DNA from: an uncultured Parolsenella sp.
GTDB lineage: Bacteria; Actinomycetota; Coriobacteriia; Coriobacteriales; Atopobiaceae
Reading direction: 5' to 3'
DNA: 64,000 nt
Assembly: GCA_934668375.1 (NCBI GenBank)
Contig: CAKUNF010000002.1
Location: 98,148-162,147 of the forward strand
Shown: in pieces, positions 1-8,075 of the stretch
Position numbering within the stretch: position 1 is the first letter of the stretch
How the letters are laid out: the number at the start of each line of letters is the position of its first letter
Position numbers and translations under genes: made by a program
Notes under the pieces: model-generated
Database searches by the model: none
What the model saw: only the letters and a program-made list of their open reading frames with translations
What the model was told of the DNA's origin: nothing

Positions 1-372
1 GGGCCGGGCACGCCCACAGACGTCGACGAGGTCATCACCCGCTGGGACACGGACGAGCGCGTTCGCCTCACCCTCACCTTCTGCGGCACGGTGCAGGGCG
101 TGGGCTTCCGCTGGACCACGCAGGCGCTCGCCCGCGCCGCAGGTGTGGCCGGCTGGGTGCGCAACATGGACGACGGCACGGTCACGGCCGAGCTCGAGGG
201 GACGGGACGCGCGTGCGCGAGCGTGCTCGCCGGCCTGCGAGACCAGTTTGCAGACGCCCGTGGCAAGTACGAGTTCCTGCGCCGCATGGGCCTGGGCTTC
301 TCGGTGGCGTCCTGCGAGCAGGTGCCCTGCCACGCACCCGACGCCCACGAGGGGTTCGAGGTCCGCGTGTAG
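1..372 (+). CDS. Acylphosphatase, 5' end outside the window
   Basis: The frame is open from base 1 to the TAG at 370-372 and carries the acylphosphatase signature VQGVGFRW followed by VRNMDDGTV. The family hydrolyses small acyl phosphates in the cytosol; the Arg of GFR and the Asn of VRN are its catalytic residues. A GTG at 91 could be read as a start, but it would remove the first beta strand (RLTLTFCGT) and has no ribosome site, and no start codon exists between 1 and 91. The true start is therefore upstream. About 123 residues are visible against a usual 90-100, so there is an N-terminal extension or a fused domain before the window. Confidence 0.85.
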   Translation, partial: GPGTPTDVDEVITRWDTDERVRLTLTFCGTVQGVGFRWTTQALARAAGVAGWVRNMDDGTVTAELEGTGRACASVLAGLRDQFADARGKYEFLRRMGLGFSVASCEQVPCHAPDAHEGFEVRV

Positions 373-402
373 ACGGCAGGGGGTAGTCCCCTCGACATCA
401 GA

Positions 403-435
403 AGGGCCCGCCTCGCGCCTCGCGAGACGGGCCCT
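403..435. terminator. Bidirectional hairpin between convergent genes
   Basis: Arms 403-417 and 421-435 pair over 15 bp with one G-T wobble and a 3-nt loop. It lies between the converging acylphosphatase and SDR genes, so it can stop both. It lacks a long T tract. Confidence 0.6.
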
Positions 436-466
436 CGTCATATGCGGCTTGATGCCGGCGCCCCAG

Positions 467-1270
467 CTAGTCCTGATCGGCGTAGAACGAACCCATGTAG
501 CGGATGTACTCGTCTTCGGTGTGGTTGGCCTTCCAATCGTGGACGCTCTTCTTGTTGCGCTCGCCGGTGATGATGGAGAGCTCCTTTCCGAGCTTCTCGA
601 ACGCCTCGTCGGCCACCTCGTCGGGCGTGAGCGCAAGCTTGACGACCTGCTCGCCCACCGGGCCCTTCGGGAAGTTCTTGATGGCCGTGGGCGTAAGCGT
701 GGTGCCCAGCGTGCAGACCTCGACGTCGACGCCCGTCTTCTCGCACTCGCAGGCCACGGCCTCGGTGAGCTTGAGGATGTAGGCCTTGCCGGCGCCGTAC
801 TCGGCGTTCCACGGGGAGCTCGAGACGCCCGTCATGGACGAGACGTTGATGACGGCGCCACGGTCCTGGGCGGCAAAGATGGTCATGAAGTGGTGGAACA
901 TACGCAGGAAGCTGATGACGTTGACGTTCACCATCTTTTCGTGGTCCTCAAGCGAGGTGTGCTGGAACTTGCCAAAGTGGTGCAGGCAGGCGACATAGCT
1001 CATAAAGCCCAGGTCGAGGTCCTCGGTGGCCGAGAAGACCGCCTCGCAGGCCTCGTCGGGGCAGGAGAGGTCGGCGCGGACGACCTTGTAGTCGACGCCG
1101 TACTCCTCGTGGAACTTCTCGCCCTTCTCCTTGAGGAGCTCCTCGCGGCGGCCCACCATGACCAGGTTCATGCCGCCCTCGGCGAGCTTCTTGCAGAAGG
1201 CCTCGCCAACGCCCTCGGTGGCACCGAGGACGACGCCCCACTCGCCGTACTTCTCGCGCAGATTCGTCAT
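467..1270 (-). CDS. SDR-family NAD(P)-dependent oxidoreductase
   Basis: 267-residue classical short-chain dehydrogenase. The N-terminal Rossmann glycine motif is GATEGVG (residues 16-22), and the catalytic set is visible as NVSSMTG followed by YGAGK (Tyr-x-x-x-Lys). The start at 1270 is chosen because a GGGAGAG ribosome site precedes it and the protein then begins directly with the Rossmann strand; the frame stays open upstream but without a site. It follows the radical SAM gene on the same strand after 255 bp with a hairpin between them, so it may be separately expressed. The substrate cannot be told; the length and the GEWGVVLGATEGVGEAF start resemble the 17-beta-hydroxysteroid/ketoacyl reductase branch. 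Confidence 0.85.
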   Translation of the reverse strand: MTNLREKYGEWGVVLGATEGVGEAFCKKLAEGGMNLVMVGRREELLKEKGEKFHEEYGVDYKVVRADLSCPDEACEAVFSATEDLDLGFMSYVACLHHFGKFQHTSLEDHEKMVNVNVISFLRMFHHFMTIFAAQDRGAVINVSSMTGVSSSPWNAEYGAGKAYILKLTEAVACECEKTGVDVEVCTLGTTLTPTAIKNFPKGPVGEQVVKLALTPDEVADEAFEKLGKELSIITGERNKKSVHDWKANHTEDEYIRYMGSFYADQD

Positions 1271-1454
1271 GTGTCTCTCCCTTTTTCTCGGCCGCCCGCC
1301 CCTGGGCGGCATCCGTTGCACACGGTGCACAGGGATACCCCAGCGCACAAAGGTATGACCCTTCGCGTCCGTGAGTGGCGAGACGCCCATCCACGAACGG
1401 CCGCCGGCCCACTCACGGTTGACAAGGGCCGCCAACTTCGCTCTTTTCAGCAAA

Positions 1455-1485
1455 GGGCCCGCCCCGCGCATATGCGAGACGGGCC
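1455..1485 (-). terminator. Hairpin downstream of the radical SAM gene
   Basis: GGGCCCG at 1455 pairs with CGGGCCC ending at 1485, and the inner bases also pair around ATATG. It lies 40 bp after the radical SAM stop codon. Its sequence closely resembles the hairpins at 403-435 and 25925-25957, so one stem design is reused. Confidence 0.55.
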
Positions 1486-1525
1486 CCGAGGGCTCGACTA
1501 TGCCGCAGGTCCCACGTGGCGGGGC

Positions 1526-2977
1526 CTACTTCGTGGCAGTGGGCTCGTCGATGTAGCCGACGTGGCCCTGTGCCTCGAACTTTGCCATGTCCGAGGCGGC
1601 CATGCCCTGCGAGTGGTCCTCGCCGTGGCGCTTCTCGTACATGACGTCGCCCTTGTCCTCCCACAGGCGGTCGGCGATGGGCGCCCAGGCAGCGGCGGCC
1701 GCGGCGGTCTTCTCGCGCAGCTGCTCGGGGGTCTCCTTCTCCACGAGGTCCGTGGAGTGGGCGCCCGCCTCGGCCACCATCTTGGGCAGCGTGTCGGGGT
1801 TCTCGAGCATGGGGCAGGGCTTGAGGTGGTTGCCGTTGAAGGGCTGGCCCTCGTAGTACTTCATGAAGATGGGGCTGCCCAGCGCGTCGAGCAGGCTCAC
1901 GTCGTGGATGTTGACGTTGGAGTAGTGGATGAACACGCAGGGCTCCACGTCTCCCGCGGCGTTGATGTGCAGGTAGCGGCGGCCGCCGGCGATGCAGCCG
2001 CCCACGTACTCGCCGTCGTTCTGGAAGTCGAGGGTGAACAGCGGCTTGGTCTCGCGCATCTCGCGGATGAAGTGGTACATCTTCTCGCGTTGCTCGGGCG
2101 TGGGGATGAGGTCTGCCGTGGCGGCGCGACCCACCGGCATGAAGTGGAAGTACCAGCAGAACAGGGCGCCCTTGTCGATCATCCAGTCGATGTTCTCCTC
2201 GGTGGCGACCGTGTCGGCGTTGGCGCGGGTCCAGCAGCACGAGATGCCGAACGGCAGCTGGTGGGAGCGCAGCAGGTCCATGGCACGCTCGATCTTGGCG
2301 TAGGTGCCCTCACCGCGGCGGGCGTCGGTCGTGTGCTCGTTGCCCTCGGCCGAGATGGCGGGCACGAAGTTGCCCACGCGAATCATGTCCTGGCAGAAGG
2401 CCTCGTCGATGAGCGTGGCGTTCGTGAAGCACAGGAAGGCGCAGTCCGGGTGCTTCTCGCAGATGCGGATGAGGTCATGCTTGCGCACGAGCGGCTCGCC
2501 GCCCGTGTAGATGTACATGTGGGTGCCGAGCTCCTTGCCCTGGCAGACGATGGAGTCGATGTCCTCGAACGAGAGGTTCTGCTGATGTCCGTACTCGGCG
2601 GCCCAGCAGCCGGTGCAGTGCAGGTTGCAGGCGCTCGTGGGATCGAGCAGGATCGCCCAGGGAATGTTGCGCTGGTACTTCTCGCGTGCCTTCTCCTGCA
2701 CGGGCCAGGCAAGCAGGTTGCCGTCGATGAGCAGGGCCTTGAGCAGCTTCGTGCGCATCTCGGGGTTCAGCTGGAACACGCGCATCATGAGCTGGTACCA
2801 GTTGCCGCGGCTGGCGATGACGTCCGTGAACGCCTTGCGCTGCACGGGAAACACGTTGTCCGGCACGAGCTTGTTGACGAGCTCCATGATCTTGTCGATG
2901 TGCTCCTCGGGGTTCTCGTCCAAGTAGTCGACGAGTTTGTTGAGCGCCGCGCGCTCGGCGGCCTGCGTGAGTCCCAT
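1526..2977 (-). CDS. Radical SAM protein with SPASM-like C-terminus
   Basis: 483 residues. The CX3CX2C cluster motif CNLHCTGC (Cys117, 121, 124) binds the SAM-cleaving [4Fe-4S] cluster. The C-terminal third has more cysteines (near CIAGG, EPCVF and KPCPM), as expected of SPASM/twitch auxiliary-cluster domains. The first 100 residues are helical and without an assigned domain. The start at 2977 is preceded by a GGAGAGGCA ribosome site. The substrate is unknown; members of this architecture modify peptides or act in cofactor and lipid chemistry. The neighbouring SDR gene on the same strand may act on the same molecule. Two direct copies of TTATGTAAACC lie upstream (3044 and 3081). Confidence 0.85.
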   Translation of the reverse strand: MGLTQAAERAALNKLVDYLDENPEEHIDKIMELVNKLVPDNVFPVQRKAFTDVIASRGNWYQLMMRVFQLNPEMRTKLLKALLIDGNLLAWPVQEKAREKYQRNIPWAILLDPTSACNLHCTGCWAAEYGHQQNLSFEDIDSIVCQGKELGTHMYIYTGGEPLVRKHDLIRICEKHPDCAFLCFTNATLIDEAFCQDMIRVGNFVPAISAEGNEHTTDARRGEGTYAKIERAMDLLRSHQLPFGISCCWTRANADTVATEENIDWMIDKGALFCWYFHFMPVGRAATADLIPTPEQREKMYHFIREMRETKPLFTLDFQNDGEYVGGCIAGGRRYLHINAAGDVEPCVFIHYSNVNIHDVSLLDALGSPIFMKYYEGQPFNGNHLKPCPMLENPDTLPKMVAEAGAHSTDLVEKETPEQLREKTAAAAAAWAPIADRLWEDKGDVMYEKRHGEDHSQGMAASDMAKFEAQGHVGYIDEPTATK

Positions 2978-3043
2978 GCTTGCCTCTCCTTTGCCCGCCC
3001 ACGCGCGCTCCCCCTTGGAGCGTTGCCTTCACGCAGGCGAGGA

Positions 3044-3091
3044 TTATGTAAACCTTGCAGCATGATACCCGTGTTTAATCTTATGTAAACC
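3044..3091. promoter_or_regulatory. Two direct TTATGTAAACC repeats upstream of the radical SAM gene
   Basis: TTATGTAAACC occurs at 3044-3054 and 3081-3091, 37 bp apart, in the promoter region of the gene starting at 2977. The inverted form GGTTTACATAA lies upstream of hypB at 25830-25840. A regulator site is inferred from the conservation only. Confidence 0.35.
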
Positions 3092-3170
3092 AGCAAATTG
3101 AGAGCACGAGTCCGCCCGCGCGTATGCCAAGGCGAACCGAACGATCCTCTCGTCATCCAGGGCGGAAGAG

Positions 3171-3198
3171 TATACTTGCGCTAACTATTTAGTTAGCG
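3171..3198 (+). promoter_or_regulatory. -10 box and 8-4-8 palindromic operator of the ABC exporter
   Basis: TATACT at 3171-3176 fits a -10 box. Immediately downstream, arms 3179-3186 (CGCTAACT) and 3191-3198 (AGTTAGCG) form a perfect 8-bp inverted repeat around ATTT, covering the expected transcription start. This is the layout of a repressor operator (TetR- or MarR-type proteins bind such sites). No regulator gene is adjacent. Confidence 0.5.
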
Positions 3199-3243
3199 TT
3201 GGCTTACTCAACGAATCGCCAACGCACGACCAGAAGGACTCGC

Positions 3244-3981
3244 ATGAGAGACGCAGCCTCACCCGTCCGGGCCATGGGCGAACCCTACCTCGTCGTACAA
3301 GACCTTAAGAAGCACTACGGAGACGGTCAGGCGCGCGTCCAGGTGCTCGATGGCGTCACCACGACGGTGCTTCGTGGCGAGATTTGCGTCATGCTCGGCC
3401 CCTCCGGCTCGGGCAAGTCGACGTTCCTGAACCTCATCGGGGGGCTGGAGAGCGCGGACGGCGGCCACATCTCCGTGGGCGGCTGCGACCTCACGACCCT
3501 CTCGCCCAAGCAGCTCGGCGAGTACCGCCGCCGCGAGCTGGGATTCGTGTTCCAGTTCTACAACCTCGTGCCCGACCTCACGATCCGCGAGAACATCGAG
3601 GTCACGGCCTACCTCTCCAAGAATCCGCTCCCCATGGACGACCTGCTTGCCTCCCTGGGGCTGTGGGAGCAGCGCGACAAGTTCCCCCGGCAGGTGTCGG
3701 GCGGACAGCAGCAGCGCTGCGCCATCGGCCGCGCGCTCGTGAAGAACCCCGGCCTTCTGCTGTGCGACGAGCCCACCGGCGCGCTCGACTACCACACGTC
3801 CAAGGAGATTCTCGACCTCATGGAGCGCGTGAGGCGCGATTGGGGCTGCACGATCGTGATGGTGACGCACAACGCGGCCATCGCCGACATGGCCACGCGC
3901 GTCCTGCGCCTGCGCGACGGCCGTATCCACGAGGACGTCACCAACCCGCACCCCCTCCACGCGCTCGACCTGGAGTGGTAG
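3244..3981 (+). CDS. ABC transporter ATP-binding protein (LolD/MacB type)
   Basis: 245 residues from the ATG at 3244, chosen because AGAAGGA sits 5 nt upstream; a TTG at 3199 in the same frame overlaps the operator and has no site. Walker A is GPSGSGKST (residues 52-60), the signature is SGGQQQR, and Walker B is LLLCDEPTGAL. The ALDYHTSKEILDLM context is typical of ATPases that drive FtsX/MacB-type permeases, which export peptides, antibiotics or lipoproteins rather than importing solutes. The gene ends 3 nt before the permease gene, so the two form an operon behind the palindrome at 3179-3198. Confidence 0.92.
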   Translation: MRDAASPVRAMGEPYLVVQDLKKHYGDGQARVQVLDGVTTTVLRGEICVMLGPSGSGKSTFLNLIGGLESADGGHISVGGCDLTTLSPKQLGEYRRRELGFVFQFYNLVPDLTIRENIEVTAYLSKNPLPMDDLLASLGLWEQRDKFPRQVSGGQQQRCAIGRALVKNPGLLLCDEPTGALDYHTSKEILDLMERVRRDWGCTIVMVTHNAAIADMATRVLRLRDGRIHEDVTNPHPLHALDLEW

Positions 3982-3984
3982 CCG

Positions 3985-6450
3985 ATGAGTCCGCTTACCA
4001 GGCGCATCCCCCGGGAGCTGCGCGGCCACCTTGGCAAGTACCTCGGAATCTTCCTGCTCATGACGGGCGCCATCGCCCTCGTGAGCGGCTTTCTGCTCGC
4101 GGCAAACTCCATCAGCGTCATCATCTCCACCATGCGCGAAGACTACAACATCGAGGACGCGCGCTTCACCTGCGACTTCGAGGCAAGCGAGGAGGCGCTT
4201 GCCGCCGCGCGCGAGGCTGCGGACGCGGCCGGCGGCGCCACCATCGAACCGCTGTACAGCGTCGACGCCTCCCTCGACTCCGTGAACGGGGACGAGCCGC
4301 AGCGCGAGGCCACCGTGCGCTCCTATGCGCACCGAACGAGCTTCGACGTCGCCGCCTACGCCCAGGGCCGAGCCCCGGAGGGCCCAGACGAGGTGGCCGT
4401 GGACCGCGTCTTCGCCGAGCACAACGGAATCCACGTGGGTGGCACCGTGACCCTCTCGGGCCGGGAGCTTGCCGTGGTGGGCATCATGACGCTGCCAGAC
4501 CAGCAGGCCCTGTTCGAGAACAACTCCGACTTCACGCTCAACGCGCTCTCGTTTGGCGTGGCGGAGCTTGCCGACGCTGGCTTCGATGCGCTCTGCGAGG
4601 CCGTTGAGCCCACCTACACCTATGCCGTCCTGTTCAGCGACCGCTCGCTTGGCGTCGCCGCGCGCACCGACGCCGAAGCAGACATGATGGAGGCCCTCTC
4701 CGACAAGGGCGCCCGCGTGAGCGACTTCATCGACGCCGACGCCAACCAGGGCATCGGCTACGCCGCCGACGACGTCGAGGGCGACTCGACGATGTGGGAG
4801 GTCCTGATGGCGATCATCGTCGTCATCATGGGCTTCGTGTTCGTCGTGCTCACGAGCTCCACGATCGAGGAGGAGAGCGCCATCATCGGCACGCTGCTCG
4901 CAAGCGGCTGGAGGGCCCGCGAGCTCGTGGTCCACTACCTCGCACCGCCCGCGCTCGTGGGCGCCGTGGCGAGCGCCCTGGGCACGGCCCTGGGCATGAC
5001 GCTGCTCGAGCAACCCATGAAGGACCTCTACTACAACTCATACAGCCTGCCTCCCTATCACATGAGCTGGAGCTGGCGCGTGTTCCTCGTGTGCACCGTG
5101 GTGCCGTTTGCGCTGCTCGTGGGAGTGACGCTCGTGGGCCTCCTTCGCAAGATGGGGCGCACGCCACTGCAGTTCCTGCGCCACGAGCTCGGAAGAAACG
5201 GCGTGAAGCGCGGCGTGAGGCTGCCCGCGCGCCTCGGGTTCGTACCGAGGTTTCGCGTCCGTGTGTTCCTGCGCAACTTCGGCAACTTCGCGACGCTGTT
5301 CGTGGGAATTGCGTTCGCGAGCCTGCTTCTGCTGTTTGGCCTGGCCGTGCTGCCCACGATGAACCACTATGCCGAGAACCTTCGCGACAACATGGTGGCG
5401 GCCCACCAGTACACGCTCAAGATGCCCGTGGACCTCACGGGCACGGACGAGCAGCGCGCGAGCTGGGAGGCCTATGACCGCGTGGCAAGCGTGGCCAGCA
5501 TAGACGACCTGGGCCTCTCGGACACCGAGGAACGCGAGCTCACGCGAGCCCTGGCCCGCATCGGCGAGGACGACCACGCCGTGAACCTGTCGGCCAACGG
5601 CGACAAGGCCATCGAGCAGGCCGAGAGCTATGCCGTCTACCAGCTGCAATACGACCGTGGCAGTGACAACGGCTACGAGACCATCACGGTCTACGGCATC
5701 CGACCGCACTCACGCTACTGGGACGACCTCGACGTGGGCGATGGCCGTGTCATTCTCGGACGGGGATTTGCGGACAAGTTCGGCACGGACGTGGGCGAGA
5801 CGGTTTCACTCTGGGACAAGTACGAGGACACGACGTACAAGCTCACGGCAGACGAGCTCTACGGCACGAAGAGCGACCTCAACATCTACCTGGACCTCGA
5901 CACGTTCAACACGCTGTTTGGCAACGCGGACGGCTACTTCAACGCCTACGCGAGCAACGAGGCGCTCGCCATTGACGGCCGCTGGCTCGCAAGCGACCTC
6001 ACGCCGAGCGACATGGACAAGATCGGCGCCCAGATGACCGACTCCATGGGCGACATGATGTACCTGCTGCTCGGCGTCGCCGTGTTCATCTTCCTCATCT
6101 TCATCTACCTGCTCACGAAGGCCGTCATCGACCGCAGCGCGCGCAGCATCTCCTACATGAAGGTGTTCGGCTACCGCGACCGCGAGGTGAGCCGGCTCTA
6201 TGTCCGCAGCATCACGTGGTGCGTGGTCGCCTCGCTCGTGCTGTCGCAGCCACTCATCATCGGCAGCCTCACGGCCATCTTCAAGGCGATGCTTCTGAGC
6301 TACAGCGGAAACATCGAGATCTACGTGCCCGCCGACGCCATGGTGAAGTGCGTGCTCACGGGGCTTGCCACCTACGCCGTGGTGGTCCTGCTGCACCTGC
6401 GCTCCATCCGCCGCGTCCCCATGGCGCTCGCGCTCAAGGTGCAGGAATAG
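3985..6450 (+). CDS. FtsX-family ABC transporter permease
   Basis: 821 residues. A first membrane helix (LGIFLLMTGAIALVSGFLLA) is followed by a large extracytoplasmic domain, then two FtsX blocks, each with several hydrophobic helices (around VLMAIIVVIMGFVFVVL and MYLLLGVAVFIFLIFIYLL). This is the duplicated permease layout of single-chain FtsX/MacB-like exporters, which use ATP to move a periplasmic or extracellular arm rather than a solute through a channel. It begins 3 nt after the ATPase stop. The likely role is drug or peptide efflux or envelope homeostasis; the substrate cannot be inferred. Confidence 0.88.
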   Translation: MSPLTRRIPRELRGHLGKYLGIFLLMTGAIALVSGFLLAANSISVIISTMREDYNIEDARFTCDFEASEEALAAAREAADAAGGATIEPLYSVDASLDSVNGDEPQREATVRSYAHRTSFDVAAYAQGRAPEGPDEVAVDRVFAEHNGIHVGGTVTLSGRELAVVGIMTLPDQQALFENNSDFTLNALSFGVAELADAGFDALCEAVEPTYTYAVLFSDRSLGVAARTDAEADMMEALSDKGARVSDFIDADANQGIGYAADDVEGDSTMWEVLMAIIVVIMGFVFVVLTSSTIEEESAIIGTLLASGWRARELVVHYLAPPALVGAVASALGTALGMTLLEQPMKDLYYNSYSLPPYHMSWSWRVFLVCTVVPFALLVGVTLVGLLRKMGRTPLQFLRHELGRNGVKRGVRLPARLGFVPRFRVRVFLRNFGNFATLFVGIAFASLLLLFGLAVLPTMNHYAENLRDNMVAAHQYTLKMPVDLTGTDEQRASWEAYDRVASVASIDDLGLSDTEERELTRALARIGEDDHAVNLSANGDKAIEQAESYAVYQLQYDRGSDNGYETITVYGIRPHSRYWDDLDVGDGRVILGRGFADKFGTDVGETVSLWDKYEDTTYKLTADELYGTKSDLNIYLDLDTFNTLFGNADGYFNAYASNEALAIDGRWLASDLTPSDMDKIGAQMTDSMGDMMYLLLGVAVFIFLIFIYLLTKAVIDRSARSISYMKVFGYRDREVSRLYVRSITWCVVASLVLSQPLIIGSLTAIFKAMLLSYSGNIEIYVPADAMVKCVLTGLATYAVVVLLHLRSIRRVPMALALKVQE

Positions 6451-6477
6451 GCTCGCGGCGAGCTCGCAAACGAGTTA

Positions 6478-6663
6478 TTGGCAGAAATGCCCCTCGAGAG
6501 TGCGATGAAAACACGCCGCCGGCTTCTCGAGAAGCGAAAATGCCCCAACGCATGCGGCAGAGGGGCCCGAACCACTTGGATTCGGGCCCCTCTTGGTCTG
6601 CCAGGCCGTCTCTGTGAGCAATTTCGCTTCGAGCATCGCACTCTCGAAGCCAAAAACTGCCAC
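6478..6663. repeat. Nested inverted-repeat element, TTGGCA family (copy 1)
   Basis: The ends are TTGGCA (6478) and TGCCA (6658). Outer arms 6495-6507 and 6634-6646 (CGAGAGTGCGATG) match over 13 bp, a second imperfect pair lies near 6528-6543 and 6618-6632, and the centre is the terminator hairpin at 6561-6591. A related element lies at 58990-59173. It fills the whole space between the permease and the alcohol dehydrogenase. Confidence 0.6.
6561..6591. terminator. Hairpin between convergent genes
   Basis: Arms 6561-6571 and 6581-6591 (AGGGGCCCGAA and complement) form a perfect 11-bp stem with a 9-nt loop, between the converging permease and alcohol dehydrogenase genes. Confidence 0.65.
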
Positions 6664-6675
6664 GAACGAGGATTC

Positions 6676-7893
6676 TTACTTGAAGCTCGCCTCGAGGATG
6701 GCCGTCACGTCATCGACGGAGAGCGGCGCGGGGTCGTGGCCGAACAGCGCGTCGTTCGTGGACAGCGCGTTGGCGGCAATCGCCGACAGCTCGTCGCGGG
6801 TGATGCCCCACTCGCTCATGGCGAGCTCGGCCATGCCACACGCCTGCATGAGCCCCTCGAGCTGGTCGACGAAGGCGGACGCTCCGCGAGCCTTTACGTC
6901 TTCCTCGCTCGCGCCCATGAGACGTGCCATGTCGACGTAGCGGTCGTCACACGCGTGGGCGTCGATCATGTGCTGGTGGTAGGCGCGCGCAATCATGATG
7001 AGACCGGCGCCGTGCGGCAGGTCGTGGTGGTGCGCGCTCATGCCGTGCTCGGTACCATGGCAGCCGCAGCAACCGCTGCAGACCATGGCGTAGCCACCAA
7101 GCGTGTTGGCAAAGGCGAGCTGCGTGCGGGCCTCGAGGTTGGCACCGTCATTCACGCACGCGGCAAGCGAGGCGGCGGCGTTGCGGATGCCCTCGCGGCA
7201 GATCATGTCGCCCATGAGCGTGTGGTTGTTGGCGATGTAGCACTCCACGTTGTGAAACAGCGCGTCGAAGCCCTGGAACGCCGTAAGACGCGCGGGCACC
7301 GTGAGCATGAGCTCGGGGTCCACCACGGAGAGGCGCGGGAAGAGCTTGGGGCTGCCCAGGCGGAGCTTCTCGTCGTTCTCCTCGCAGGAGAGGACGCCGC
7401 CGGCATCGACCTCGGAACCCGTGCCGGCCGTCGTCGTCACGCAGACGAGCGGCAGCGGGTCATTGGGGATCGGCAGGGCCTTGGCCGTGCCGCCCATGAC
7501 GTAGTCCCAGATGTCGCCGGCGACCTCGTTGCCTGCCTCGTCATGGCCGGGGTTGGCCGCCACGACGCAGATGCCCTTCGAGCCGTCCATGACCGAGCCG
7601 CCGCCCAGGGCCAAAACGAAGTCGCAGCCCTGCTCGCGGGCCATCCAGCCGCCGGCGTTCACGGTGCCGCGCAGCGGGTTGGGCTCGATGCGGTCGAACA
7701 GCACGTGCTCCACGCCGGCGCGGTCGAGCTGCTCCTCGACGCGGGTAAGGTAGCCGTTGGCCTTCACGGACTTGCCGCCCGTCGTTACGATGAGCGCCTT
7801 CTTGCCCGGAAGCGCCTGGTCGCCAAGCTCGGAGAGCTTGCCCGCGCCGAACAGCACGCGCGTGGGCGCAAAGAAGTTGTACGTTTCTGCCAT
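6676..7893 (-). CDS. Iron-containing alcohol dehydrogenase
   Basis: 405 residues, full length for the Fe-dependent (type III) family that reduces aldehydes or ketones with NAD(P)H. It opens with FFAPTRVLFGAGKL and has the nucleotide-binding ALGGGSVMDGSKG and the TTTAGTGSEVD motif. Metal-ligand positions are seen in GFDALFHNVE and further His residues in EHGMSAHHHDLPHGAG. The branch resembles butanol-dehydrogenase-like enzymes. A cysteine-rich stretch, CSGCCGCHG, directly precedes the metal-binding histidines and is unusual. A GGAGGAAT ribosome site precedes the ATG. A divergent LysR gene 182 bp away is the likely regulator. Confidence 0.9.
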   Translation of the reverse strand: MAETYNFFAPTRVLFGAGKLSELGDQALPGKKALIVTTGGKSVKANGYLTRVEEQLDRAGVEHVLFDRIEPNPLRGTVNAGGWMAREQGCDFVLALGGGSVMDGSKGICVVAANPGHDEAGNEVAGDIWDYVMGGTAKALPIPNDPLPLVCVTTTAGTGSEVDAGGVLSCEENDEKLRLGSPKLFPRLSVVDPELMLTVPARLTAFQGFDALFHNVECYIANNHTLMGDMICREGIRNAAASLAACVNDGANLEARTQLAFANTLGGYAMVCSGCCGCHGTEHGMSAHHHDLPHGAGLIMIARAYHQHMIDAHACDDRYVDMARLMGASEEDVKARGASAFVDQLEGLMQACGMAELAMSEWGITRDELSAIAANALSTNDALFGHDPAPLSVDDVTAILEASFK

Positions 7894-8018
7894 GAGATTC
7901 CTCCAATGACGAGTCTTGGCGCTCCCCCAGCGCCGGGTCGGTCGCGCTTGTGCGCGTACCCCTCTCGTCGTTAAGCGTACTACCCTAGAGGGACAACGTC
8001 GCGCGAGACACGCCCTCG

Positions 8019-8035
8019 CTGTAACCTGTTCACAG
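8019..8035. promoter_or_regulatory. Possible LysR box between adh and lysR
   Basis: The imperfect dyad CTGTAACCTGTTCACAG (12 of 17 positions symmetric) lies in the divergent 182-bp intergenic region, about 40 nt before the regulator start. LysR proteins normally bind such T-n-A dyads between the target and their own gene. Confidence 0.35.
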
Positions 8036-8075
8036 CAATTTGGAGAATCGCGACATCTCTCGAGAAGGAGCCAAG

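Noticed and set aside
91..372. GTG at 91 as the start of the acylphosphatase
   Set aside because: It cuts the first beta strand and has no ribosome site; the frame is open to the window's edge.
143..3088. A 981-codon open frame on the plus strand across the SDR and radical SAM genes
   Set aside because: Crosses intergenic hairpins and gives Leu/Val/Arg-rich sequence without domains; the minus-strand genes have full motifs and ribosome sites.
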